Shown here one piece after another: positions 6,469 to 14,621 of a stretch of 21,556 nucleotides of DNA. Source of the stretch: Deltaproteobacteria bacterium. GTDB taxonomy: Bacteria; Desulfobacterota; Desulfobulbia; Desulfobulbales; UBA5123. Numbering within the stretch: the stretch's first letter is position 1; every line of letters begins with the position of its first letter. The notes under the pieces are model-generated. The model ran no database searches. It had not been told where the DNA came from and was given only the letters and a program-made list of their open reading frames with translations. The stretch is from the NCBI GenBank assembly GCA_021788685.1, contig JAJYKH010000008.1:1-21556 (forward strand), read 5' to 3'. Made by a program: the position numbers and the translations under genes.

Positions 6469-7091
6469 GGAAACCGAAGGCCGGCCGGCCGGAAAAGCCC
6501 CCGGTGGACTGGCAGGAGATGCACCGGCGCCTGGAGGCGGCACGGGAGCGGCTGGCCCGGGGATGGAGCCCGCCGCCCGGTGAGCGGCAGCGCCTCCTCG
6601 CGGCGCGGGCCCGGGCGCTGGCCCAGGAGGCGGCCCCCCCAAAGGCGGGGCACGAGATCGAGATGGTGGAGCTCCTCCTGGACCGGGAGCGCTACGGGGT
6701 GGAATCACCCCTGGTGAACGAGGTCGTGCCGCTCCGGGAGCACACGCCGATTCCCTGCACGCCGGCCTTTGTCCTCGGCATCGTCAACATCCGCGGGCGC
6801 ATCGTCTCCCTCCTCGACCTCAAGAAGTTTTTCGGGCTGCCGGAGAAAGGGCTTGCCGACCGGAACCGGGTGGTCGTCCTCAGAGGGGAAGGCATGGAAT
6901 TCGGGCTCCTGGCCGATGCGGTCCTCGGCACCCGCCGGCTCCTTCTGGAGGAGCTGCAGCCCGGCCTGCCCACCCTGACCGGGGTCCGTGGGGAGTATCT
7001 CAAGGGCATCGCCGCCGACGGCGCCATTTTGCTCGATGCCCGGAAAATGCTGACCGACCGGGCCATGGTCGTCCGGGAGGAAGTCGGCTGA
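6465..7091 (+). CDS. cheW: CheW-like protein with basic N-terminal extension (WspD position)
   Basis: A 208-residue protein. Residues about 1-62 form a charged helical extension rich in Arg, Lys and Glu (WQEMHRRLEAARERLARGW). A CheW domain follows, with MVELLLDRERYGVESPLVNEV, the FVLGIVNIRGRIVSLLDLKKFFGLPE segment (split here only by description) near residues 104-129, and a C-terminal GEYLKGIAADGAILLDARKML. In Wsp systems the second CheW (WspD) also has an N-terminal extension, and this gene sits directly after the CheR-TPR gene as wspD does. The start ATG overlaps the cheR TGA (ATGA). The extension could contact the receptor or CheA, which is inference. The next gene begins 25 bases on, with its own strong ribosome-binding site. 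Confidence 0.9.
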   Translation: MRKPKAGRPEKPPVDWQEMHRRLEAARERLARGWSPPPGERQRLLAARARALAQEAAPPKAGHEIEMVELLLDRERYGVESPLVNEVVPLREHTPIPCTPAFVLGIVNIRGRIVSLLDLKKFFGLPEKGLADRNRVVVLRGEGMEFGLLADAVLGTRRLLLEELQPGLPTLTGVRGEYLKGIAADGAILLDARKMLTDRAMVVREEVG

Positions 7092-7116
7092 TTCGCGGGC
7101 CGAAGGAGGAACGTCG

Positions 7117-8871
7117 ATGAAGTGGTTTCTGAATCTCAGCACCAGAAAGAAGCTCATGCTCGGCTTCGGGCTGATGGTCCTGTTTCTGTTGGCGATCATG
7201 GCCCTTGGCTATGGAGGCATCGAAAGGATCCAAAGCTCGCAGCAGCAGATCTACGACCGGTATTTCGCGTATGCCATGGCCCTCAAGGATGTCCGCGCCG
7301 ACGAGTACGCCGTCCGGGAGGACCTGCTGGCCGTTTCGCTGGCCAGGGACCCCGCCTCCCAGGACCTCCGGTTCCGGGACATCCAGGAGCGGAGCCGGCA
7401 GATCACCCAATCCCTGGCGTTCCTCCGAAAGGGGCTTTCGAATTACCCGGACCTTTCGCCCCAGCTCCAGCAATTCAATGCCGTGCGCACCGAATTCGTG
7501 TCGGTCCGGGACCGGCAGATCGTCCCCCTCCTCAAGGCGGGGAAAGTCCAGGAGGCGCAGCGGCTCACCTTGGGGGAGCAGCAGCAGCGAAACGAGCGGC
7601 TCGATGCGCTGAGCGCCGACCTGATCGACGGCGTCGAAGGCCTGATCAAGGGGAATATCAGGGCTTCCGAGCAGCAGATCGCGGAGCTCCTCGCCTTTTT
7701 TGCCGCGATCGGCCTGCTGGCCCTCGCCGCCGCCGCCTTCATGATCTCCCTCATGAACAGGGCCATCGCCGGGCCGCTGGGCCGGCTGGCGGGGATTGCC
7801 GAGGCCATCTCGGTCGGCAGCCTGGAAGCCACCGTCCGGGAGGGGGAGAGAAGGGACGAGGTGGGCGACCTGGCGCAGTCGTTCTCCCGCATGATCCTCT
7901 ACCTGCGCGGCATGGCCGAGGTGGCCGAGCGGATTGCGGCCGGCGACATCAGCGTGCAGCCGAAGCCCCTGTCGGAGCGGGACACCCTGGGCCAGGCCGT
8001 GGCCCGCATGGCGGAGAGCCTGCGGCAGATGACCCGGGAGATCCAGGAATCGGTGAGCGTGCTCGCCTCCGCGGCAAGCGAGATCATGTCCTCCACCAGC
8101 GAGGTGGCCTCCAGCGTGAGCGAGACGGCTACCGCCGTCAACCAGACCACCTCGACCCTGGAAGAGGTGAAGCAGACCACGATGGTGTCGGACGACAAGG
8201 CGCAGTACGTCTCCCAAACCGCCCAGCGGGCGGCCCAGGTCTCCCTCGACGGGTCGAATGCCGTCGAGGAGACCATCGAGAAGATGGACGCGATCCGGGA
8301 GCAGATGGAGGCGATCGCCGGCAGCATCATGAAGCTGAGCGACCAGAGCCAAGCCATCGGCGAGATCATCGCCACGGTGAACGATTTGGCGGAGCAGTCC
8401 AACCTCCTGGCGGTGAACGCCGCTATCGAGGCCGCCAAGGCAGGGGAGCACGGCAAGGGGTTCGCGGTGGTCGCCCAGGAGGTGAAAAGCCTGGCGGAGC
8501 AGTCCAAGGCGGCCACCGCCCAGGTCAGGACCATCCTGAACGACATTCAGAAGGCCACCGGCGCGGCGGTGCTCGCCGCCGAGCAGGGCAGCAAGTCGGT
8601 GGAGGCCGGGGTCAAGCAGTCCGAGCAGGCAGGAGAGTCCATCAAGACCCTGGGCGCGAGCATCGCCGAGGCCGCCCAGGCGGCGGCCCAGATCACGGCC
8701 TCCAGCCGCCAGCAGCTCACCGGGGTGGAGCAGATCATCACCGCCATGGACAACATCCGGCAGGCCAGCGAGCAAAACGTCGCGGGCACCAGGCAGTCGG
8801 AGACCGCGGCCCATGGCCTCCACGACCTGGGGCAGAAGCTGAAGCAGCTGGTGGGCCGATACCGGGTTTGA
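7117..8871 (+). CDS. Methyl-accepting chemotaxis protein (WspA-like)
   Basis: A 584-residue transmembrane receptor. TM1 is at about residues 14-33 (LMLGFGLMVLFLLAIMALGY). A helical periplasmic four-helix-bundle-type sensor spans about 35-188, and TM2 about 192-212 (FFAAIGLLALAAAAFMISL). A HAMP domain follows, then a second HAMP-like stretch (AEVAERIAAGDISVQPKPLS), and the cytoplasmic signalling hairpin. The tip sequence is at residues 423-470, around SNLLAVNAAIEAAKAGE and GKGFAVVAQEVKSLAEQSKA. This tip binds CheA and CheW. The C-terminus (VGRYRV) has no NWETF-like pentapeptide. The start has GAAGGAGGAA about 6 bases upstream. The ligand is unknown. The lack of a dedicated ligand-binding fold and the Wsp-like setting favour sensing of a membrane or surface-related state. 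Confidence 0.92.
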   Translation: MKWFLNLSTRKKLMLGFGLMVLFLLAIMALGYGGIERIQSSQQQIYDRYFAYAMALKDVRADEYAVREDLLAVSLARDPASQDLRFRDIQERSRQITQSLAFLRKGLSNYPDLSPQLQQFNAVRTEFVSVRDRQIVPLLKAGKVQEAQRLTLGEQQQRNERLDALSADLIDGVEGLIKGNIRASEQQIAELLAFFAAIGLLALAAAAFMISLMNRAIAGPLGRLAGIAEAISVGSLEATVREGERRDEVGDLAQSFSRMILYLRGMAEVAERIAAGDISVQPKPLSERDTLGQAVARMAESLRQMTREIQESVSVLASAASEIMSSTSEVASSVSETATAVNQTTSTLEEVKQTTMVSDDKAQYVSQTAQRAAQVSLDGSNAVEETIEKMDAIREQMEAIAGSIMKLSDQSQAIGEIIATVNDLAEQSNLLAVNAAIEAAKAGEHGKGFAVVAQEVKSLAEQSKAATAQVRTILNDIQKATGAAVLAAEQGSKSVEAGVKQSEQAGESIKTLGASIAEAAQAAAQITASSRQQLTGVEQIITAMDNIRQASEQNVAGTRQSETAAHGLHDLGQKLKQLVGRYRV

Positions 8872-8877
8872 TCGCTG

Positions 8878-11130
8878 ATGGGAAGCATGGACGAGGCCTT
8901 TCGCAGGAAGCTGTTCGCGACCTTCAAGATCGAGGCGGCCGAGCACATCGAAGCCGTCGCCGCCGGACTGCGCGAGCTGAGAGGGGCTCCGGGCGGGGCG
9001 CCCCCGGCTGAGGTCATCGAACGGCTGTTCCGCGAGATCCACAGCATGAAGGGGGCGGCACGGACGGTCAACATGACCCACATCGAAGGGGTCTGCCGGG
9101 CCATGGAAAACATCTTCGCCGCCCTCAAGCGGCAGGAGATCCAGCCGGCCCCCGAGCTCTTGGCCGTGCTCCAGCAAGCCCTGGCCAGCCTGGTCCGGAC
9201 CCTCCAGGATACCGGCCTCGAGCCGGAGCCGGCCCATGTTGCCTCCCTCCGGGACCTGGCGGAAGCCCTGGACGAAACGGCCGGGGGCCGGGGGCCGGCC
9301 GCCGCCCGGGAAACTGCCCCGGCCGGGGAAGGGGTGTCGCCCGCGGCCGATGTCTCCTCCCTCACCGCCGGCACCATCCGGATCGGGAAGGAGCGGCTGG
9401 ACCGGCTCCTGCTGCAGGCCGAGGAGATGATCGCGGCCAAGCTGGTGCTCGGCCAGCACCTCGCCGACCTGCGCCAGCTCGGCAGCGCGGTGGCGGCGAT
9501 GAAGAAGGGGTGGGACCGGCTCGGCCGGGACCGGAAGGCGGCGGCCCGGTTTTTTCTCACCGTGGAAAAGGAATCATCCGCCGCGGCATCGATGCGCCGG
9601 CTCCTCCAGCTGCTCGAAGAGCAGGCGGCCGCGGCCGCCGGGCTCCACCACCGGCTGGCCGAAGCGGCCGCGGCCGCCGAGCGGGACCGGCGGTCCGTCG
9701 CCGCCCTGGTGGACAACCTCCTCGAAGACGCCAAGTCGGCCTCCATGCAGCCCTTTTCGGCCCTTACCGGCCAAATGCCCGGCATGGTCGAGGAGCTCGG
9801 CCGCCAGGAGGGCAAAGAAGTGGAGCTGCGCATCCGCGGCGCGGCAATCGAGATCGACCGGCGCATCCTGGAGGAGCTGAAGGACCCGTTCGTTCACCTG
9901 CTGCGCAACGCGGTGGACCACGGGATCGAGCCGCCCGCCGCGCGCAGGGAGGCGGGAAAGCCGCCGGCCGGCCGGATCACCATCGACGTCCAGCCGCTGG
10001 CCGGGAAGAAGATCGCCGTCCGGGTGGAAGACGACGGCGCCGGCCTCGATCCGGAGCGCATCCGGAGCGGGGCGGTAGCAGGCGGCCTCCTGACTGCGGA
10101 AAAGGCGGCGGCCCTCTCCCCGGAGGAGATCCCCGCGCTCATCTTCCGCTCCGGTCTGAGCACCAGCCGGATCGTCACCGACATCTCCGGGCGGGGGCTG
10201 GGGCTCGCCATCCTCCAGGATAAAGTGGAGAAGCTGGGAGGGGCCGTTTCCTGTCAGTCGACGCTGGGAGGGGGGACCCGTTTTCTCATGACCCTGCCCT
10301 TGAGCCTGGCCACCCTCCGCGGGGTGCTCGTCAGGATCGGCGAGGGGCTGTTCGTCATCCCCTCGCTCACCCTGGAGCGGGTGGTGCGGGTCCGGCGCGA
10401 GGAGATCCGGACGGTGGAAAACCGGGAAACCATCTCCCTGGCGGGGCAGTCCCTGCCCCTGGTGCCGCTCCGCGACGTCCTGGAGCTGGGACCGGACCCC
10501 GCCCCCCGGGGAAAGAGCGTCCGGGCGGTGGTGCTGGGGAGCGGCCGGGAGCGCATCGCCTTCATCGTGGACGAGGTCCGGCAAGAGCAGGAGATCCTGA
10601 TCAAGGACCTGGGCCTGCAGCTGCAGCGGGTGCGGAACGTCGCCGGCTCCACCATCCTGGGCTCCGGCCAGGTGGTGCCGGTGCTCAACGCCGCCGATCT
10701 CATGAAATCGGCGCGGCGGCGGGAGTGGACCCCGCCGCCGGCCGCGGCCGCCGTGGAGGAGGTACGGCGGAAATCGATCCTGGTGGTGGAGGATTCCATC
10801 ACCGCCCGCAGCCTGCTCAAGTCCATCCTGGAGGGGGCGGGGTACCTGGTGACCACCGCAGTGGACGGCCTGGACGGGCTCACCGCCATCCGGAGCGGCC
10901 ACTTCGACCTGGTGGTGTCCGACGTGGACATGCCGCGAATGAATGGCTTCGAGCTCACCGCCAGAATCCGGGGGGACCGGCGGTTCGCGGAGCTGCCGGT
11001 CATCCTGGTCACCGCCCTCGAATCTCAGGAAGACCGGGAGCGGGGCATCGACGTCGGCGCCGACGCTTACATCGTCAAGAGCAGCTTCGATCAGAGCAAC
11101 CTTCTGGGAACCATCGGGAGGCTGCTGTGA
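8878..11130 (+). CDS. cheA: CheA histidine kinase fused to a receiver domain (WspE-like)
   Basis: A 750-residue hybrid kinase. It has an HPt domain (1-110) with the phospho-accepting His55 in EIHSMKGAAR, no recognisable P2 (CheY-binding) domain, and a helical dimerisation/linker region. The HATPase has N-box HLLRNAVDHGIEPP, G1 VEDDGAGLD and G2 GRGLGLAI. A CheW-like regulatory domain (about 470-610) follows, then a receiver domain (about 636-750) with VVEDS at its start, phospho-acceptor Asp682 in VVSDVDMPRMNG, and the later T and K (LVTALES, IVKSS). Loss of P2 and gain of a C-terminal receiver is the arrangement of WspE and other non-flagellar CheA proteins. The start ATG follows the MCP stop by six bases; a Met four codons in is also possible. 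The end overlaps cheB (GTGA). Confidence 0.92.
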   Translation: MGSMDEAFRRKLFATFKIEAAEHIEAVAAGLRELRGAPGGAPPAEVIERLFREIHSMKGAARTVNMTHIEGVCRAMENIFAALKRQEIQPAPELLAVLQQALASLVRTLQDTGLEPEPAHVASLRDLAEALDETAGGRGPAAARETAPAGEGVSPAADVSSLTAGTIRIGKERLDRLLLQAEEMIAAKLVLGQHLADLRQLGSAVAAMKKGWDRLGRDRKAAARFFLTVEKESSAAASMRRLLQLLEEQAAAAAGLHHRLAEAAAAAERDRRSVAALVDNLLEDAKSASMQPFSALTGQMPGMVEELGRQEGKEVELRIRGAAIEIDRRILEELKDPFVHLLRNAVDHGIEPPAARREAGKPPAGRITIDVQPLAGKKIAVRVEDDGAGLDPERIRSGAVAGGLLTAEKAAALSPEEIPALIFRSGLSTSRIVTDISGRGLGLAILQDKVEKLGGAVSCQSTLGGGTRFLMTLPLSLATLRGVLVRIGEGLFVIPSLTLERVVRVRREEIRTVENRETISLAGQSLPLVPLRDVLELGPDPAPRGKSVRAVVLGSGRERIAFIVDEVRQEQEILIKDLGLQLQRVRNVAGSTILGSGQVVPVLNAADLMKSARRREWTPPPAAAAVEEVRRKSILVVEDSITARSLLKSILEGAGYLVTTAVDGLDGLTAIRSGHFDLVVSDVDMPRMNGFELTARIRGDRRFAELPVILVTALESQEDRERGIDVGADAYIVKSSFDQSNLLGTIGRLL

Positions 11131-12170
11131 TCCGGGTGCTGGTGGTGGACGACTCCCCGGGCGCGCTCCGGTATCTCAGCGGCCTGCTGGCGTCCGACCC
11201 CGAGCTGGCAGTGGTCGGCACCGCCCGCGACGGGGAAGAGGCGGTGGCGGCCGTGGCGGCGCGAAAACCCGACGTGGTGATCATGGACATCCTCATGCCC
11301 AAGATGGACGGCCTGCAGGCCACCCGGCGGATCATGGAGACCCGGCCGGTGCCCATCGTCATCGTCAGCTCCAACTGGACCGCCAAGGAGGTGGACACCA
11401 CCTTCCGGGCCTTGGAGGCGGGGGCCCTGGACCTGGTGGAAAAGCCCCCGGGGCCCGGCCACCCGGACCACGAGCGCACGGCGCGGGCGCTCCTGCAGAC
11501 GGTGAAGCTGATGGCCGCGGTCAAGGTGGTGACCCGCTGGCCCGACCGGAAGAAGGCGGCGCCGGCCGTTGCCGCCAAGGTAGCGCTCCCCCGCCCGGGC
11601 CGGATGGAGGTCGTGGCGGTGGGAGCCTCCACCGGCGGCCCCCTCGTCCTCCAGACCATCCTGTCGCGCCTGCCCGCCTCCTATCCCCTGCCCCTGCTCG
11701 TGGTCCAGCACATGGCGGCCGGCTTCACCCAGGGCCTGATCGAGTGGCTCGCCGAAACCAGCGGGCCGCGCCTTCTCTTCGCCCGCCCGGGCGAGCGGCC
11801 CCGGGCCGGCCACGTTTATTTCGCCCCCGACGGGTTTTTCCTGGGGGTGGACCGGGGCGGGGCGATCTCCCTCACCCCGGCCGGGGATATTGGCCAGCAC
11901 CGGTCGATCTCTCATCTGTTCCGGACCGTGGCCGAAGCCTACGGCCCGCGGGCTGCGGGGGTGCTCCTCACCGGCATGGGCCGGGATGGGGCGCCGGAGC
12001 TGAAAATGCTGAAGGAGCGGGGGGCGACCACCATCATCCAGGACGAGGCGAGCTCGGCGGTGTTCGGCATGCCCGGCGCCGCCTTGGAGCTGGGCGCCGC
12101 CGGATACGTGCTGCCCCCGGAGAGAATCGCCCGGGCGCTGCTGGACCTGGGAACCGCGGCTCAGAGGTGA
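11127..12170 (+). CDS. cheB: CheB-type protein-glutamate methylesterase (WspF-like)
   Basis: A 347-residue two-domain response regulator. The receiver domain (1-120) has the acidic pair VVDDS and phospho-acceptor Asp54 in VIMDILMPKMDG. The methylesterase domain (about 155-345) has the catalytic triad Ser168 (GASTGGP), His195 (VVQHMAAGF) and Asp287 (GMGRDGA). It removes methyl groups from the MCP, opposing CheR and resetting the kinase. I take the GTG at 11127, which overlaps the cheA TGA (GTGA). The translation then begins exactly at the receiver strand (IRVLVVDDS), and upstream parts of this frame lie inside cheA. In Wsp, loss of WspF locks the system on; the same adaptation role is expected here. 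Confidence 0.92.
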   Translation: MIRVLVVDDSPGALRYLSGLLASDPELAVVGTARDGEEAVAAVAARKPDVVIMDILMPKMDGLQATRRIMETRPVPIVIVSSNWTAKEVDTTFRALEAGALDLVEKPPGPGHPDHERTARALLQTVKLMAAVKVVTRWPDRKKAAPAVAAKVALPRPGRMEVVAVGASTGGPLVLQTILSRLPASYPLPLLVVQHMAAGFTQGLIEWLAETSGPRLLFARPGERPRAGHVYFAPDGFFLGVDRGGAISLTPAGDIGQHRSISHLFRTVAEAYGPRAAGVLLTGMGRDGAPELKMLKERGATTIIQDEASSAVFGMPGAALELGAAGYVLPPERIARALLDLGTAAQR

Positions 12171-12202
12171 TGGCCTTACAAAAAGTCGCCGGAATCGTTT
12201 GA

Positions 12203-12282
12203 CCGTCATTTTGGCGCAGGCCGGACAAGCGCTTGCGTTTAAGCGCCCGAAGGGGCGGCCCGCAGGGCGAGCGCAGCGATAA
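12203..12282. repeat. Probable dispersed palindromic repeat remnant, 12171-12369 gap
   Basis: CCGTCATT, then a GGC-GCAG-GCC hairpin core (12213-12222), resembles the widely dispersed CGTCATTCC-hairpin repeats of proteobacteria. CAAGCGCTTG (12226-12235), GCGCTT-N6-AAGCGC (12229-12246) and CGCCC-GAAG-GGGCG (12244-12257) are further hairpins, the last two mutually exclusive. Read plus in one frame it gives FKRPKGRPAGRAQR and a stop, a tail I associate with repeat-derived small ORFs in many GC-rich genomes. I read this as a non-coding repeat relic. A TATAAT follows at 12302-12307 with no recognisable -35; the rest of the 199-base gap holds only the ribosome-binding site of the kinase gene. Confidence 0.45.
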
Positions 12283-12369
12283 TCCTTTCTTTTCAGAATG
12301 TTATAATGTGCAAAACCCCGACCTGCGCCGGGGTGACGACTTTTTGCGAATTGTCGGAGGTGGATTGAC

Positions 12370-13836
12370 ATGCAGAGCGACCGGAACAGGCCGGAACGGA
12401 AACGGCTGGAGATCCTCATCGTCGAAGACAGCGCCACCCAGGCCGAGCGGCTGGATTACACACTGACCCACCGCGACTTCGCCACCCTGCGGGCGAAAAA
12501 CGGCAGGGAGGCCCTGGAGATGCTGGACGAGCACCGGCCCGACATCGTGATCAGCGATATCATGATGCCGGAGATGGACGGCTTCACCCTCTGCCGCCGG
12601 ATCAAGGAAAGCGAAAAGACCGGCGGCCTTCCGGTGATCCTCCTCACCGCCCTCTCCGATCCGGAAGATGTCCTGAAGGGGCTCGAAAGCGGCGCCGACG
12701 GCTTCGTCACCAAGCCGTACGACGAAACGTATCTCCTGGAGCGGGTCCGGCGGGTCCTCGCCCTTCCGCCGGCTCCGCCCGCGGAGGCGGCGGAGCTGGA
12801 TTTCAATGGCCGGACTTACCGGATTGCGGCTGGCCGCCGCCGGATCCTCGACCTGCTCATCTCCACCTACGAAACGGCGGTGGCGAAGAACCGGCAGCTG
12901 GAGGCGGCCCGGCGGGAGCTGGAGACCCTCAACCGCCGCCTGGAGGAGAAGGTGCGGGAGCGGACCAGGTCGCTCGAAAAGGAGATCGAGGAGCGGAAGC
13001 GGGCCGAGGCGGCGGTCCGCACCCTCAACACCGAGCTGGAGGACAAGGTCCGGGAGCGGACCGGCCAACTGGAAACCGCCAACCAAAAGCTGCGGCAGAG
13101 CCTGGCCGAGCGGCAGCGGGCGGACGCCGAGCGGGAGCGGCTGCTGGCGGACCTGGCCCGCTCGAATCAGGAGTTGGAGCAGTTCGCCTACATCGCCTCC
13201 CATGACCTCCAGACCCCGCTCCGGGCCGTGTCGGGTTTCCTCGACCTGCTGTCCCGCCGGTACCACGGCCGGCTCGGCCGCGAGGCGGACGAGTTCATCG
13301 CTTATGCCGTGGACGGCGCCCGGCGGATGCACCAGCTCATCGAGGACATCCTCGCCTACTCCCGGGTGGGCACCCGCGGCACGCCCTTCGCCCCCGTGGA
13401 CTGCGGGAAGGCGCTCGCCCGGGCCCTCGCCAACCTCCGGCCGGAGATCGGGGAGAGCGGGGGGGAGATCGAAAAAGGGGAGCTGCCCACCGTGAGCGGC
13501 GACGAAAGCCAGCTCGTGCAGCTGTTCCAGAACCTCGTGGGCAACGCCCTCAAGTACCGGAAGGAATCGGAGCCGCCCCGCATCCGGGTGACCGCCATCC
13601 CCGGCCCGGAGGAATTCCTCTTTGCCGTGGAGGACAACGGGATCGGCCTCGAACCGCGGTTCGCCGAGCGGATCTTCCAGATTTTCCAGCGCCTCCACAC
13701 CAGCGGCGAGTACTCGGGAACCGGCATCGGGCTCGCCATCTGCAAGAAGATCGTGGAGCGCCACGGGGGCCGCATCTGGGTGGAGTCGGAGCCGGGCCAG
13801 GGCGCCACCTTCCGCTTCACCCTGCCCCGCCGGTAG
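12370..13836 (+). CDS. Receiver-histidine kinase hybrid (output of the chemosensory operon?)
   Basis: A 488-residue soluble protein. The receiver domain (about 15-130) has IVEDS, phospho-acceptor Asp63 in VISDIMMPEMDG, LLTALSD and TKPYDE. A linker follows (FNGRTYRIAAGRRRILDLLI). A long coiled coil (about 170-265) contains a near-duplicated LNRRLEEKVRERT / LNTELEDKVRERT segment. The HisKA domain has His278 in SHDLQTPLR, and the HATPase has N-box QNLVGNALKYR, G1 VEDNGIGL and a GTGIGLAI box. There is no membrane or sensory domain, so input must come through the receiver, presumably from the CheA 200 bases upstream. Output is a phosphoryl group to an unknown partner. The start at 12370 is set by GGAGGTG 7 bases upstream. 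The SHDLQTPLR-type H-box is shared with phytochrome-like kinases. Confidence 0.88.
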   Translation: MQSDRNRPERKRLEILIVEDSATQAERLDYTLTHRDFATLRAKNGREALEMLDEHRPDIVISDIMMPEMDGFTLCRRIKESEKTGGLPVILLTALSDPEDVLKGLESGADGFVTKPYDETYLLERVRRVLALPPAPPAEAAELDFNGRTYRIAAGRRRILDLLISTYETAVAKNRQLEAARRELETLNRRLEEKVRERTRSLEKEIEERKRAEAAVRTLNTELEDKVRERTGQLETANQKLRQSLAERQRADAERERLLADLARSNQELEQFAYIASHDLQTPLRAVSGFLDLLSRRYHGRLGREADEFIAYAVDGARRMHQLIEDILAYSRVGTRGTPFAPVDCGKALARALANLRPEIGESGGEIEKGELPTVSGDESQLVQLFQNLVGNALKYRKESEPPRIRVTAIPGPEEFLFAVEDNGIGLEPRFAERIFQIFQRLHTSGEYSGTGIGLAICKKIVERHGGRIWVESEPGQGATFRFTLPRR

Positions 13837-13906
13837 CTCTTTGGTGAGGGGCAAAGCCCCGGCCCCGGCGGGAAGGGAAAATCTGGGCACGGCGGCCGCC
13901 CTGGGG

Positions 13907-13935
13907 CCGACAAACCGGGCGGGCTGGTGTATAAT
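13907..13935 (+). promoter_or_regulatory. Promoter of the carbonic anhydrase gene
   Basis: A perfect -10 TATAAT (13930-13935) lies 17 bases after CCGACA (13907-13912, four of six matches to TTGACA). The implied leader is about 25 bases, with CAGGAGAAGG before the ATG. This separates the gene from the kinase upstream. Confidence 0.55.
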
Positions 13936-13966
13936 GGCCTCCCGACTACCATTCCAGGAGAAGGAC

Positions 13967-14593
13967 ATGCGGGTCCTCAAGGATCTCTTCGCCAAAAACC
14001 GGGCCTGGGCGGAAAATATCCGGAACAGCCGGCCCGACTTCTTCTCCCGGCTTGCCGCCCAGCAGTCGCCGCAGTACTTCTGGATCGGCTGCTCCGACAG
14101 CCGGGTGCCGGCCAATCAGATCGTGGACCTCCTGCCGGGGGAGATCTTCGTCCACCGCAACATCGCCAACGTGGTGGTCCACACCGACCTCAACTGCCTG
14201 TCGGTCCTCCAGTACGCGGTGGAGGTGCTCAGGGTGAAGCACATCATCGTCTGCGGCCATTACGGCTGCGGCGGGGTGGCGGCGGCCATGGAGAACCGCG
14301 AGCACGGGCTCATCGACAACTGGCTCCGCCACATCAAGGACGTCTACAGGCTCCACCGGGCGGAAATCGACCTTCTGCCCAAGGACCAGAGGGCCGACCG
14401 CCTCTGTGAGCTGAACGTCGTCGAGCAGGTCGCCAACGTCTGCCACACGACCATCGTCCAGAACGCCTGGAATAAGGGGCGGGAGCTTGCCGTCCACGGC
14501 TGGATCTACCGGGTGGACAACGGCATCCTGAAAGACCTGGAAGTCTGCGTCACCGGGGTGGACCAGATCGCCGCCATCCACCAGGTGCGATGA
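13967..14593 (+). CDS. can: Beta-class carbonic anhydrase
   Basis: A 208-residue cytoplasmic enzyme catalysing CO2 + H2O to bicarbonate + H+. The zinc ligands of the beta class are all visible: Cys42 and Asp44 in CSDSRVP, and His98 and Cys101 in CGHYGCGGV. The Asp44-Arg46 dyad is intact. HRNIANVVVHTD and the C-terminal VHGWIYRVDNGILKDLEV are typical of the E. coli Can (clade B) type, and the length is close to Can's 220. The ATG at 13967 has CCAGGAGAAGG at 5-8 bases; readings that start further upstream in this frame overlap the kinase gene. It has its own promoter and is convergent with the dehydrogenase gene, only 28 bases away. It probably supplies bicarbonate to carboxylases. Confidence 0.93.
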   Translation: MRVLKDLFAKNRAWAENIRNSRPDFFSRLAAQQSPQYFWIGCSDSRVPANQIVDLLPGEIFVHRNIANVVVHTDLNCLSVLQYAVEVLRVKHIIVCGHYGCGGVAAAMENREHGLIDNWLRHIKDVYRLHRAEIDLLPKDQRADRLCELNVVEQVANVCHTTIVQNAWNKGRELAVHGWIYRVDNGILKDLEVCVTGVDQIAAIHQVR

Positions 14594-14621
14594 CCGCGCG
14601 GGCTTGGCGCTTCGGGCGATT

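Noticed and set aside
7000..9459. 819-codon open frame on the minus strand, antisense to the MCP and cheA genes
   Set aside because: The plus strand carries obvious MCP and CheA domains with correct starts. The minus frame is a GC-bias shadow rich in His, Gly and Leu with no known domain.
12302..12307. TATAAT as a promoter for the receiver-kinase gene
   Set aside because: There is no -35 match at 16-19 bases (ATAATC at 17), so it was not listed as a promoter.
12171..12369. GEMM/c-di-GMP riboswitch ahead of the receiver-kinase gene
   Set aside because: The conserved GEMM blocks are absent; the hairpins fit a dispersed repeat better.
13848..13860. GGGGC-AAA-GCCCC hairpin after the receiver-kinase gene as a terminator
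   Set aside because: There is no T-run after the stem; sequence after it is GC-rich. It may be a structural hairpin only.
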